Positions 1 through 11,465 of a stretch of 64,000 nt of DNA are shown one piece after another. The notes beneath the pieces were generated by a model. It did no database searches. It saw only the letters and a program-made list of their open reading frames with translations, and was not told the DNA's origin. Source of the DNA: Neocallimastix lanati (nom. inval.) (Eukaryota; Neocallimastigomycota; Neocallimastigomycetes; Neocallimastigales; Neocallimastigaceae); contig JACVTC010000200.1 in assembly GCA_016946835.1 (NCBI GenBank), positions 1 to 64,000 of the forward strand, given 5' to 3'. Position numbers and translations under genes: made by a program. How positions within the stretch are numbered: position 1 is the stretch's first letter; each line of letters starts with the position of its first letter.

Positions 1-511
1 TTTTAAGAAATAGTTATTGCTATTACAGTGTTGTCGACAAGACTTTGGGTAAAATAGAAAAATTAATATATGTTGAAAACTTTATTAAATCTGGAAGTGA
101 AGGAAAATGTATAACAGGAAATGAAAATGAATATTTCATGAAATACAAAAAATCAAAATTCTTAGGGCACAGTGAACGCCCAGATCTCATAAGAGTAAAT
201 AAAGATTCAATTGTAAGTATTTATGAACCACAATTGGATATTCATTATTGACACAAAAGAAGGAAAAGGTATTACGGAAGATAAATATTTGAAAAAGACT
301 AGAATGTATATATGTCGAAAAAGGTAATTGTGAAGAAGAAAGAAAACCGAAGGAAAATGAAATTATATAAATAAGGCATCCTCCGAAAAGTTGGTTTAAT
401 TAGTAATGGAAAATGGGAAATTATGAAACAACGTTGTGATTTAATATCTGGAATGCTAGTAAATGTAAAATTAATGGTAATCAAATTAATAAAGGTGATA
501 TATTATACACG
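1..511 (+). pseudogene. Frame-broken upstream part of the giant GYY-repeat gene
   Basis: This stretch reads as more of the same cysteine-rich repeat protein that continues from position 512, but the coding sense jumps between frames several times. Recognisable pieces are a segment around 20-245 (SYCYYSVVDKT, then a Lys-rich part and VNKDSIVSIYEP), a C-x-x-x-C-type segment near 310-340, and ISNGKWEI then QRCDLI near 395-450. The last piece continues in another frame as NASKCKINGNQINKGD from about 452. A stop at 437-439 closes the downstream frame. No start codon with a signal peptide is visible, so the real N-terminus should lie left of the window. Either the 5' part of the gene has decayed, or indels remain in the assembly near the contig edge; sequence alone cannot separate these. 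Confidence 0.6.
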
Positions 512-3500
512 GTGGTTAATGACGCAATAAATGTGTATGCAACTAAAGTAGATGTAAAAGGTAGTAGTGTCATTACTAATAATGAACTATTAGTAAAGAA
601 AACATTTATTAATAATGGAAATTTATATCTATATAATGAAAATATGCAATCCTTTACAAGAAAAACTGGTCGTTATTATTTCTTTGAAAAAAGAGAGGAT
701 GATCTCGAGTATAATTTAACACCTTATAAATCAACAGTAAATGTTACTGTAAATGATGCTTTAATTACTAGTTCAAGTGAATATTATACTGAAGGATACT
801 ATTGGAATCAAGCCGATATTGATGGAAATGGTATTGTAATACAATCTATGATTATTCCGGATAAAGTGAAGGTAGAAGCCGTACTAGATAATGAAAATAC
901 AAATACAAGGGAAGAAATAAAAACTACTGCGGTAGTGAAAGCAATCTTAAATAAATGTATAATAAAGAGTAGAAATATTTGTATAAATACTCAGGAAGGT
1001 CAAACAATAAATAGAGGTAGTCCTTGTGTTGTAACCGAAGGAGATTATAAAGGACTATATATTGCGACAGCACCGATCACAAAATCTTCAGTTACCACTA
1101 ATTGTGTAAGATATGACTCAGGAGTATCCAATATATGTAATTATAATAATGGAATTTGTACTAAAGTGAGCGATGGAAAAGTATTATTAAATAATGAATA
1201 TTGTATTGTACCATCTGAAGGTGTCATGGTTGGTAGCCAAAATGGTATTTGTTCTTATACAAATATAAATAATTCATATCAATATATTGGAACTGGAAAG
1301 GAAAGAAATGCATATGTATTTGGTGAATTATATGAAAATATTTTATTAAATATTAATAAATATTCCATTGTACCATTTAAACACGATTATTTAACTGCAG
1401 TTAATGATGGTAGAGATGGTCACATTGATTATGGATATTATGTTTTTGATGAGGGTCAAACGGATGGTAAAATATTATTTAATTCGGAGACTCTTAAAAC
1501 TGGAACTGCCTATAAGTGCGATTATAAGAAGGAAAAATCTTCTGACAGTGAAGATGAAATAGAAATTGGATATTCTTGTGAATTGTTTAATAAAGCTAAT
1601 GGATACTACTATGTTGAAGGAATTGTTATGTATGGAAATAATGCCAAATGGAAAGTAGAAACTGCTGATGGTTATTACTTCTTTAATGAAGATCATTTAC
1701 CTGCTAAAATTTCAGAAGTAGATGGAATTGAGGATATTGATGAAATTAGTTCTAAATATAAAGTGTTAGGAAAGGCAGAAATAGCATATAATGGTAAATA
1801 CTTAAATAGTGCTGTTCCAGCAACTACTAAAAATGATAAACCTATAATTATTGTAACTGAGAATCATGAAGGTGGTGTCTCCTCTGATAATTATCAAATA
1901 TCAAAAGATTATAAATTGTGTGAGACTAGTAGTAATGGATCATGCAAATCAAGAAATACTGATGAAAGCTTAACTTCTGATGACGTTTGTTATGACTTTA
2001 AGACAGGAAAACTTTATGTAGTTGATGTAATAACACTTGATGATGAAAGTCAAACCCAAAATATAATGTGCTATACTGGTAATATGGATCATTATAAATA
2101 CAAATTAATTGGTAGTACTTTGTATCAATTGGATGGATTATCTGTACAAAAAGTTGATAAAGGCTACTATATATTAAATAGTTCCATGGAGAGATTTAAT
2201 AGTAATTATCCTGAAGTTCCATATACTATAATTTATTGTGAGGACGAAAGTTGTTTGGAACTCACTGAAAAATTGAATAAAGATCAAACCGTAATGGTTA
2301 ATAATGCTAAAGTTGATAAATATAGTAGCTATGATATGTTAATGTATTATAATGAAAATACAGAAGAAAAGTTTAAAGATATTAGTAGTTCTGATAATAA
2401 ATGCTATTGCTTAAATGTAGATTATGAGGTACCATCAACCGCTAGTGAGAATAATAGTTGTGAATATCAAACTGGAGATTGTTCTGGTGCAATTCATTTG
2501 AATTATGCAAGTACTGGAAGTAATATGATTTTAGAATCAAATTCAAATACAGATTCAGTAGATTTTAACTATAATTCAATTTTGGATGCTTTGGAATTCA
2601 AAGGGGAGTACAATTTGAATTCCAATAAGAGAGAGTTTAAATTTATTGATAAATATTTGTATTTATTATATCAGAAAAAAATGGTACGTCTAGTGGAAGA
2701 AGGTATTTATTTAATTTTAAATGGTGTTCCATTTGATAGTGATGAATGGACATCGTTAAGTGGAGATACTGAAGTATGTTACTATACTTATCCAGGTTGC
2801 AATACTGATTATATTAAAACATATCGAAAGTATAAGTACAATTTGAATAGAGCCGTCAATGGAATTTCCATTATTGAATATGATGAAGAAAGGGATATGT
2901 GGCGGACAGTGAAGGAGGATGGATTCTACTTCTTCTTTGTTGATGAGTATTCCATTACTGCTGAAGATCGTAGAGTTGAAGCTGTGTATGAAATAAAGAA
3001 TGGTATTACTGAAGACGTTACCTCCACTATGAAGAATAATGGATTCCATATATTTAATGATTTAGTGGTTGAGAGAACTAGTAAGTCATGGGAAGATGGA
3101 GAAGCCGTTGTTGAAAATGTTGAAACTGAAAGTAGAAAGAAATGCAAAGCCATTGAGACGAATGACACAATTGAAAATGATGAGTTCTGTTATTCAGGAA
3201 AGAATGGTCTCTGTGTCGTCAAAACAATGTTTAGCGATACTATTGTCAATGCAAATAATTGTATGTTTGGTGAGGAGAAGCCCTATTACTATATTATTGA
3301 TAATACCTTATATATTGTTAATGATAAATCATACCAAAAAGTAAATAATAAAGGATTATATGTTATTGGTAATGATAATTTAGCTTTTGATGATAGAAAA
3401 GAAAGTCAAGCAAATGCCTACCTATGTGAAAATGGTAAATGTGAATTACTGAATGAACTCGAAACTCAATATTACTATAATAGTGCTAATGGTGATGTAT

Positions 3501-6500
3501 TGTATTATAATGGAAATTCAAAATTATGGAAGAAGAACAATGAAAAGGGCGATTACTTCTTCAACGATTTAGGTAAACCTATTAACACTGGAGAAACTAT
3601 TGTTAATAAAGTAATAAATAGTAAAAGTAGTAATAGATATGTAAACAAGAGTAATCCAAATAAAAATATTATGGTAAAAAAAGTAAATAGTTTATATATT
3701 GCTATTGAAATTGCAGCATGTGAAATGAATGCAGGTATTATAAACTCAAAAATAAAGTTGAGTATTGGTGATAATTGTATTGCTGATGGAAAATTAATTT
3801 TGATTAGTGGCATTCAATCTAATAAACGTCAAGAAGAAGCAGAAGCAGAAGAATATAGTTACACAGGTTTTGAAATTGATGACGAAAGTACCACTGAAAA
3901 GATAATATATGATGAAAGTGAAAAGAAATTTATACGCGTGGTTGGAAATATTGTAACTGATATTGATATCCCAACAGGAACGGTAATTTTGAAAAAAGAA
4001 GATTCATCCATATTAAGTGGTTATGAACCGACAGAAGCTGAAGCCTATGATTGCAATAAAGAAAAGAAGGTATGCACCTTGATTGACAATGAGAATTTAG
4101 TGATTGATAAATTGTATGTAAATGCCATCAGAAACAATGAATTAGTGAAGTATATTGGAGAAGGACAATGGAAGGTACATGATGAAATCGGATACTACTT
4201 CTTTGACAGTAAAATTAATCCGGTTACTGAAAAAGCTATAGCTCAATACGCCTATGAAATATACAAAGAAAATGGTAAAATTATTCAAAAAAGTATTATT
4301 GACGAAAATATTGTTGGTTACTTCTTAAATAACGCAAACAATAATAAATACTTAATAAGCAATAATAGCCATTATTGGTCTAAAGGTACTTTGATGCATG
4401 CATGCAATGTTACAGTTGTTGAAGATGGTATTTTATGTAAGACGAATAATGAAACTATTTCCTATGCTACAGGAGATTATTGTTACAAATCCTCCACTAA
4501 AGAAATCTACCTTTTGCTTAGTGAGGCAAGTATATCAAGTGAAAGCGCCAATTGTATTTTAGCTAGTAATAGTCAACCAAAATACATAGATTCCAGTATG
4601 ATTGGACATGAACTTAATAATGTTGAAGTTAATAATCGTTTGATTGAATTAACTGGAAATGCTATCAGACCGGCTAAAGCAGGATATTATATTGTTGACG
4701 GAAATTACACACTTACCGACAATAATAATGAAGAAACAGAGACCACCATATACAGCTGTACTAATTCCGAATGTGAAACGATTGCAAATCTTGAAGATGG
4801 AGAAAAGATAATTGTTAATGATGGTACCATGTTTGAAGTTGATGAAGAAGGACATTTAAAGAAGGTCACTGAAGATGGTCTTTACTTCTTTAATTCCGAA
4901 GGAAAATTGTGTACAAATGAAGAATGTACCATTTCTGAAATTATTAGAATCACTGAAGGAGTATCTGAGGTGATCGAAAAAGATTTATTAAAGGAAGGTA
5001 TATATGTAAATGCTGGTGATAAAAAATCAGTAGGTATTTATGATGGTAATGATTGGAGTATTTCTTCATTAGAATGTACCTATGTTGAAAGCAGTAAGAG
5101 TTGTAGTAATGATGATATTGAATTAGGTATTGGTAGTTATTGTATCGCAGATGGAAAAATATATGTTATCTATGAAATTAATGAGGAAATGAATGAAAAG
5201 AAATGTATTCCAGGAAGTGATGAGAAACCATTATATATTACTAATGTAAATGGTGAATTAATGAAAATTAAGAAGGAAAACATTGAAATAATTGAAGTTG
5301 AAGGTTATTATGCATACAATGCAAAGACATTGGAGGCCCTTTCATCTGAAGAAGAAGTAGAAAGTAAATTAGTTCGCTGTGATAATGAAAAATGTAGCGT
5401 AGTAATTCCAAGTATTGGAAGCTACCTTAACAAATCACCAAATGAAAATAATATTGCCCAATTTACTGAGAATGAGGTAGGTAAAGCAAAGACTATTGAA
5501 AAACAATGCAGTGTCAATGGTGAATCCTGTACTGTCAATGACGGTAATAGTTTAAGTGTCGGTGATATTTGTATCAATGAATCCACTCTCTATTTAGTGG
5601 ATGAACAGAGCAAATGTTATATGGTGGATAGAAATATAGATAACTACAGAGTAGTAGGTGGAAAATTATATATGTTAGCCGATGATTCAGTTATTCAGAA
5701 ATTCGATGGATACTACTTCCTTAATAAAATGAATCGTGCCATTACTAATAAGAAGGAATATAGTGAATCAGGTGTTGTTGGCTATATGTGTAGTAATGTA
5801 GGTGACTGCTTCCAAATTCAACCTCGACCAGATCGTCTATATCCTGATTACACCACAAAGAAAGGTAATAAATTTACTGTGTTAAGATTTGATCCGGATA
5901 AGCTTTCTAAACGTGATGAAGGTAGTAGTGGCTATGAATCAATTACTGAGGAAGGTATCTTCAAAATGGATGATGGAAGCTATGCAGAATGTGAATTTGA
6001 TAATAATGATGAAATTACCTGTCATAACATTGAAAATGTCGGAACTTACAAGAGTGATGTCAGTGAAACTGGTGAAGGTGAATTGATTAATTGTACTAAG
6101 AATGAAGAAGGTGAAATTGAATGTATACAAGCTACAGAAGGTGGTTACTACGTTGTGAATGATAACTTGGTGTCCTGTGTTCCAAATGAAGATAAGAACG
6201 AATTAATTTGTAGTGATATGGATAAGGAAGGTTACTTCATTTCAAACTCTAATGGTGATCTCTACAGATGTGATGAAATACAAGAAACAGAAGAAGTAGA
6301 CACCGCCAGTATAAGTAGTGTGTTTGAAAAATTGGATGCAATGAATATAATGATAAAGCGCAGTGAAGAGGATCCTTTACCACCGGATACAAATCCAGTT
6401 CAAGAGGATACAAATCCAGTTGAAGAGGCAGAAAACGAAAGTAATGATAGTACCAGTACTATTGAAGAAACAACAGCAACTACAGAAGTACCAAATCCAA

Positions 6501-7120
6501 CGCCAACGCCAAAAGATGTATCATGTGCAGTGGTAAAATGTGAAAACGAAAATGAAAAGATTACCTTCTTAACGGAAGAAGGTGAAAAAGAGTTGTATAT
6601 TTGTAAGAATGTGAAAACAATTGAACCTGAAACGGGTGAACCAAATACTGAAGAAGAAGAAAAAGAAGAAGATATGAGATGGGTTGCTCAAGGAGATTGT
6701 ACTTGCTACGTTATGTTAGGAGAATATTACAGTTGTGATGATGATAAGGGTGAAATTGAGAAGATTGATAAACCCAATAAAGAACACACATCAACGAGTG
6801 CAGATTTCACCATAACTACAAAGAAAACTACGGTTACCGCCACCACAACAACATCGACGACAACTGAAAATGCTACAAATGAAGCATCCACAACTGATAA
6901 ATCAACTTCCAAAACGAAGAAAGCGACTTCAACGACAACAAAGAAAAGCGAAAAAACTACGACAAGTACAACAGCAGGTGGAGCTACTAGTAAGACAACA
7001 ACTACAACTAAACCAGCTGCTACTACCACAACAACAGGTGGTGCTTTATCAATAAGAAATATACCATCGTTTACTTTCTATCTTATTCTTTTAGTTTTTA
7101 CATATTTTATTTTATTATAA
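512..7120 (+). CDS. Giant GYY-repeat, cysteine-rich surface protein, scaffoldin-like (5' incomplete)
   Basis: The open frame encodes about 2200 residues. It is open back to about 440, and the GTG at 512 is not a credible start. About 17 repeats have a GYYFFN-like core (examples near residues 54, 387, 551 and 1456, the last GLYFFNSEGKL), followed by short cysteine pairs such as YLCENGKCELL. The cores resemble choline-binding-type repeats (aromatic pair, Asn, Gly). Acidic and Pro/Thr spacers follow. Residues about 2089-2172 are almost all Thr/Ser/Lys, a stalk likely to be O-glycosylated. The last 30 residues run from a small-residue Gly-Gly site through a spacer to a hydrophobic end (FYLILLVFTYFILL), as in GPI-anchor signals. 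Very large repeat-built, surface-anchored proteins are known as cellulosome scaffoldins in anaerobic fungi, and this is my best match; a generic adhesin is the alternative. A role in binding dockerin enzymes is inferred, not shown. Confidence 0.75.
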   Translation: MVNDAINVYATKVDVKGSSVITNNELLVKKTFINNGNLYLYNENMQSFTRKTGRYYFFEKREDDLEYNLTPYKSTVNVTVNDALITSSSEYYTEGYYWNQADIDGNGIVIQSMIIPDKVKVEAVLDNENTNTREEIKTTAVVKAILNKCIIKSRNICINTQEGQTINRGSPCVVTEGDYKGLYIATAPITKSSVTTNCVRYDSGVSNICNYNNGICTKVSDGKVLLNNEYCIVPSEGVMVGSQNGICSYTNINNSYQYIGTGKERNAYVFGELYENILLNINKYSIVPFKHDYLTAVNDGRDGHIDYGYYVFDEGQTDGKILFNSETLKTGTAYKCDYKKEKSSDSEDEIEIGYSCELFNKANGYYYVEGIVMYGNNAKWKVETADGYYFFNEDHLPAKISEVDGIEDIDEISSKYKVLGKAEIAYNGKYLNSAVPATTKNDKPIIIVTENHEGGVSSDNYQISKDYKLCETSSNGSCKSRNTDESLTSDDVCYDFKTGKLYVVDVITLDDESQTQNIMCYTGNMDHYKYKLIGSTLYQLDGLSVQKVDKGYYILNSSMERFNSNYPEVPYTIIYCEDESCLELTEKLNKDQTVMVNNAKVDKYSSYDMLMYYNENTEEKFKDISSSDNKCYCLNVDYEVPSTASENNSCEYQTGDCSGAIHLNYASTGSNMILESNSNTDSVDFNYNSILDALEFKGEYNLNSNKREFKFIDKYLYLLYQKKMVRLVEEGIYLILNGVPFDSDEWTSLSGDTEVCYYTYPGCNTDYIKTYRKYKYNLNRAVNGISIIEYDEERDMWRTVKEDGFYFFFVDEYSITAEDRRVEAVYEIKNGITEDVTSTMKNNGFHIFNDLVVERTSKSWEDGEAVVENVETESRKKCKAIETNDTIENDEFCYSGKNGLCVVKTMFSDTIVNANNCMFGEEKPYYYIIDNTLYIVNDKSYQKVNNKGLYVIGNDNLAFDDRKESQANAYLCENGKCELLNELETQYYYNSANGDVLYYNGNSKLWKKNNEKGDYFFNDLGKPINTGETIVNKVINSKSSNRYVNKSNPNKNIMVKKVNSLYIAIEIAACEMNAGIINSKIKLSIGDNCIADGKLILISGIQSNKRQEEAEAEEYSYTGFEIDDESTTEKIIYDESEKKFIRVVGNIVTDIDIPTGTVILKKEDSSILSGYEPTEAEAYDCNKEKKVCTLIDNENLVIDKLYVNAIRNNELVKYIGEGQWKVHDEIGYYFFDSKINPVTEKAIAQYAYEIYKENGKIIQKSIIDENIVGYFLNNANNNKYLISNNSHYWSKGTLMHACNVTVVEDGILCKTNNETISYATGDYCYKSSTKEIYLLLSEASISSESANCILASNSQPKYIDSSMIGHELNNVEVNNRLIELTGNAIRPAKAGYYIVDGNYTLTDNNNEETETTIYSCTNSECETIANLEDGEKIIVNDGTMFEVDEEGHLKKVTEDGLYFFNSEGKLCTNEECTISEIIRITEGVSEVIEKDLLKEGIYVNAGDKKSVGIYDGNDWSISSLECTYVESSKSCSNDDIELGIGSYCIADGKIYVIYEINEEMNEKKCIPGSDEKPLYITNVNGELMKIKKENIEIIEVEGYYAYNAKTLEALSSEEEVESKLVRCDNEKCSVVIPSIGSYLNKSPNENNIAQFTENEVGKAKTIEKQCSVNGESCTVNDGNSLSVGDICINESTLYLVDEQSKCYMVDRNIDNYRVVGGKLYMLADDSVIQKFDGYYFLNKMNRAITNKKEYSESGVVGYMCSNVGDCFQIQPRPDRLYPDYTTKKGNKFTVLRFDPDKLSKRDEGSSGYESITEEGIFKMDDGSYAECEFDNNDEITCHNIENVGTYKSDVSETGEGELINCTKNEEGEIECIQATEGGYYVVNDNLVSCVPNEDKNELICSDMDKEGYFISNSNGDLYRCDEIQETEEVDTASISSVFEKLDAMNIMIKRSEEDPLPPDTNPVQEDTNPVEEAENESNDSTSTIEETTATTEVPNPTPTPKDVSCAVVKCENENEKITFLTEEGEKELYICKNVKTIEPETGEPNTEEEEKEEDMRWVAQGDCTCYVMLGEYYSCDDDKGEIEKIDKPNKEHTSTSADFTITTKKTTVTATTTTSTTTENATNEASTTDKSTSKTKKATSTTTKKSEKTTTSTTAGGATSKTTTTTKPAATTTTTGGALSIRNIPSFTFYLILLVFTYFILL

Positions 7121-7856
7121 TTTAATACCACTATACTATTAATAAATTAATAATATATTAATATAAATTATATATAAGTAATATCCAAGAAAAATTATTA
7201 AATTTAATAGAAATATTAATCTACACATATAATATTAATATTTAAAATATATATATAAGTAAAAATCTAATATAATATAAAATGATAAAAAAAACCTTTA
7301 CTTTATAATAAATTATTCTAGTGATATAATTTAATAATAATAATAATAATAATAATAATTAATACAATTGTATTTAAAATTATAAAAAATATACTAAAAT
7401 ATTGTTTTTATTAAAATATTTATTAAAAATTTATTTACAAGTATTGAATGTTAGGATTAATGAAAAAATATAAATAATAATTATTTTGTTTTAAAAATTT
7501 TTAAAAAATACCAAATAATAATAATTAAAAATGTATTTTTTTAATATTTAATATGAAATTTAAATATAAATAAATAAGAAAATAGCAATTTAAAATATAC
7601 ATAAAATAATGAGTATTAAAGTGTTTTATAGTTATTTAAAATCAAAATTTATAAAGTTAATTTTATTAAAAAAAAAAAAAAAATAGTTATTGAAAGTACA
7701 GTTATTTAAAACTTTTTATTACGAATTTAATATATTTAAAATATTTTATTAAATATAAACTAAATTTATGGTTAATACTAAATGAAATAATTTTGATATA
7801 AATTTTTATAATTTTATTTGGATATACATAATTGATTGCTAAATTATTAGAGGTTG
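7121..7856. other. Gene-free AT-rich spacer
   Basis: No coding signal on either strand. Contains an (AAT)n microsatellite near 7332-7361 and short A runs near 7671-7683. It is the 3' flank of the giant repeat gene; AATAAA-like signals are too common in this base composition to name a poly(A) site. Confidence 0.7.
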
Positions 7857-8064
7857 AATTAGAAATATAAATATAAAGTTTTATAAGTATATTAATTTAA
7901 AGAGTAAAGTTATACATTTTAATACATCTATATAAGATATGCAATTAATAATAATAACAAGCCACATATTATGATAAATATAAATACCATTAAAATGTAT
8001 AATATATTAGAAACATACTATTCTTAATTCTTACATAATAAAATAGAGATTTTTACTTTTCAAA
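7857..8064 (+). repeat. Degraded solo LTR, family B
   Basis: Resembles the LTRs at 48687-48893 and 52204-52410 along its whole length. It starts with a TTAGAAAT-type end, has the shared block AAGCCACATATTATG in the middle and ends in a TTTTTACTTTTCA-type end. Clearly diverged, so old. No internal element sequence is attached on the left. Confidence 0.65.
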
Positions 8065-8700
8065 GGTTGGATAATTAATTTTATTTAATATTTGTTGAAT
8101 AATATGATTAATACCATATTTATTAGTATTATATGTATTTTTATTATAGTAAGTATAATCTACTCTGATTCGTGATATGGAATAAAATTTGAAATTTTGG
8201 ATAAGCATTTTTATGATAACTGTTTCCAGGATTGGATTTGAAAAAAACATCTAATCTTGATAGGATTATTTTATTAGTAGTAATATCTAAAATTTTATAA
8301 GCTGATAGATTTTCAGAGTATCCCTGGTTTAACATTGTTAACGAATTTTGATTTAAAGATTATAGATAAAAAAATAAATTTTGAATCCAAATAATTTAAT
8401 ATTTGGGTAGTTTATCTTTATTTTATTAATTATTTCTTAAGGGATTTTCAGATTTATACTTTTTTATGGAATACGATTATGGATATAAATAGGAGTAGAT
8501 GTAGCATTTTCCCCAAAATTGGTACCTATTTTTAGAATCCCTCAGCATAGCTTTGACTGAATTTATTAAGGTGCCATTGAAACGTTCCATCCTTCCATTT
8601 TGTTGTGAATTATATTATACAGTTAGGTGATGTTTAATACCATAAGATTTGAAGAATAAATAAAGTCATTATTACAAAATTTTCTACCATTATATATTTA
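8065..8700 (-). mobile_element. Ty1/copia integrase-region relic
   Basis: On the minus strand this stretch matches the C-terminal half of the integrase region of the copia element at 20734-26753. The recognisable parts are the AYKILDIT...KIILSR block and the preceding RxERFNGT-type block near 8560-8610. It is heavily broken, with many breaks, and old. Its right side touches a degraded family-A LTR. Confidence 0.65.
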
Positions 8701-8734
8701 ATTCTATTATTATACTTAATTTTAATAATTAAAA

Positions 8735-8945
8735 GCCAACTATAAAATGAATTAAATGTTATGAGTAATTTTATAAAATGTTTATTAAGAATATTTTATA
8801 ATAAAGATATTTCAAAGAGATAATTTTTTAAATTAAATTTATTTCACATTTTTATATCTTAGTTAATATTATTTAATTTACTTATATATTACTTGTTGAC
8901 TGATATAAGTTAATAATATAAATAAATATATAAACCAATTTTATA
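8735..8945 (-). repeat. Degraded LTR, family A
   Basis: Similar in order and spacing to the 269-bp family-A LTRs (20734-21002, 26485-26753). The TTATGAGTAAT block, the TTTATTTCA...TATATCTTAG block and the GTTGACTGATATAAGTTAAT block are all present but diverged. Probably belongs with the integrase relic at its left. Confidence 0.6.
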
Positions 8946-11010
8946 CTTTACAATTTTAATAAAATAAATGTAATATTTTTTTTACTAATAAATTATTAAT
9001 AAAAAATCACTGAATAAAAATAATTTATTAAGAGGAAATATTTTTACAATATAAAAATTTAAATAAATTCTTTTTATTCTTAATATATATATATATAATT
9101 ATAAATTTTATTAATCAGAGATAATAGTTTATAAACAAAATTAAATATCCATTATACTAAATATTTTATATACAATTAATTTAAATTTAATTTATATATT
9201 TACTAAAAATTATTTTTACAAGTTTTACATTATATTTTTATTTGAAAATGTTAAATGATAATATTAATGTGTTGAACATAATATTTATTAATCATATTTT
9301 ACATACAAACAAAATAAGATAAGAAATTTACAAAATAGTTCATAAAATTTGAAATCCTAAATATTCAAAGGAAATATAATAGAATGATAATTTCTTGTGT
9401 GAAGTGGATGCATTCTAACAATCATAGTTACTAAATGTGAAATTGATTTAAATAATAACTAACCTATATAATTATAATACAAACCTTCGTAATAAAAAGT
9501 ATGATAAAATAATAAATAATTCCACAAAGTTCTATATAAATGGAAGACATTTATTCATATATATACTATACTTATTGAATGTAAAGTAGTCAAGAGGTAT
9601 AAATATTAAACCATTATGATTAGAATTTTAATAATGAAAAAACTCAAATATTTAAAATCCTTTTAAAAATTTGGATTTTACGTAGGAGTGGACATAATAA
9701 TATTAAGAGCATAAATATTAAAGGATAGTTACTTAATTAATTCATTGTGTTGATTATTTATTAATTATATTTATTTAGGAAATGAATAAAAATAAATTTA
9801 AAGAGAAAATTAGCAAAAAATAATCCACAAGAAAAATTAATTAAAATTTAGAAATTTTATAAAATATGAAATAATCAATATTATTTACTAATAAGTTTAA
9901 ATTGTTAGAATAATATGAATTGTTATAATTATAATTCAATTTTAATAACAAAGATTATAATTTTATAAGTAAAACAATATATAATGATTAATAATCTATT
10001 TTAATAGTTATTGTTAAAACTATAAAGCGAAAATACATAAAAATTAATGCCAATCTATAAAGAAGATTATAATTGAAAGTAATATAAATCTTAAAAAATA
10101 AGAAACATTTGCTATTTATAAATTATCCTTTAAGAGAAAGATTTCCATTTTATTAATGATATTTAAAAGTCATAAATTATGATCTATTAGATACATCCTA
10201 TATTAATTGTGTAATAATATTAGATATATATATTTTGGAAAAATCATTTTATTACTAATATATTTAAAAAATTATTTTAGTAATATATAATCTAATAAGA
10301 AATTAATATAAATTGAAATTATTTTATTAATATAAATTTAAATTAGATTAGAAAATAAATAATTCATTGTTTAATAATAATTAAATATATAATATTATAA
10401 AATATGATAAACTTAAATATATTTATTCACCAGTAAACCCATTTATTCGTGATAGAATAAGGAGGAATATTAAAATATATAAAATAAATGAAAAATAATT
10501 TTCATTTGAATTGAAACATATAATAATATAGTTAATGTGTAAGTCACAATACAAAGTTATAATATAAAAGTATTTAATTTAAAATAATTAAATGAATAAC
10601 TTTAAATCTTAAAATATATTAATAAAGTTAACATAATAATGGGCCATAAATTCCTGACTCTCGACAATTATTATTATTATAATATTATTATTTCATTAAC
10701 TATAATTGATATTTTTTTTATAAAATTTTAACTTTAATTTGAAATTATTTAAGTAAAGAAAATAATTATTTATTAATAGAAATATTCTTTACATTAATGG
10801 TCTTTTTCTTATTATTTAAACTTTATAAGAACAAAATTAATGCTTAATTTTTGAATATAATTTAATTAAATAATAAATAATTATATATAAAATAAAATAA
10901 AATAAAATAAATAGTAGAAATATAAATATAAAGTACAGATTGAATAAAATAAAATAAAATATATTTTTTTAATAATATAAATCTAAATAAAATTACATAA
11001 ATTTTTTAAT
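8946..11010. other. Long gene-free AT-rich stretch
   Basis: No frame longer than chance, and no LTR, tRNA or splice-bounded coding pattern was found. The base composition is near pure A/T with scattered short repeats (for example an AAAATA run near 10890-10915). Confidence 0.65.
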
Positions 11011-11084
11011 AATGTAAATTGAAATAAAGTGGAGTTAATTCGTGAATAATGTAAATTGAAATAAAGTGGAGTTAATTCGTAAAT
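11011..11084. repeat. Tandem duplication, 37 bp x 2
   Basis: Two almost identical 37-bp units (11011-11047 and 11048-11084), each beginning AATGTAAATTGAAATAAAG. No coding content. Confidence 0.85.
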
Positions 11085-11402
11085 AATACAAAATAAATAA
11101 GCAAATAACCTCTCTACTATAATATAAATAATAATAAATAATTTATTTATTATATAATAAATAAAATATATTATATGAAATAATTGTAGTAATGAATGAA
11201 AAGTTATATATAATAATATTTAAAATAAACTGATTTTAATATATTTAATATATATATTAAATTATGTATTTAAAATAAAAATAAATAATCCAATTTTAAT
11301 GATAAACTTTATAATATAATGAAACAATATTTTAAAAGTTTATTATTTAGTATTCAATTGAAATATATATAAATAAAATTTAAAATAATAATTAAATATA
11401 AA

Positions 11403-11426
11403 TTAATAAATGTTTGATAGATTTAT

Positions 11427-11465
<39 letters not shown>

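Noticed and set aside
6727-7029. Open frame antisense to the Thr-rich stalk
   Set aside because: Val/Phe-rich mirror of the ACA/ACT codon repeats on the other strand; a shadow, not a gene.
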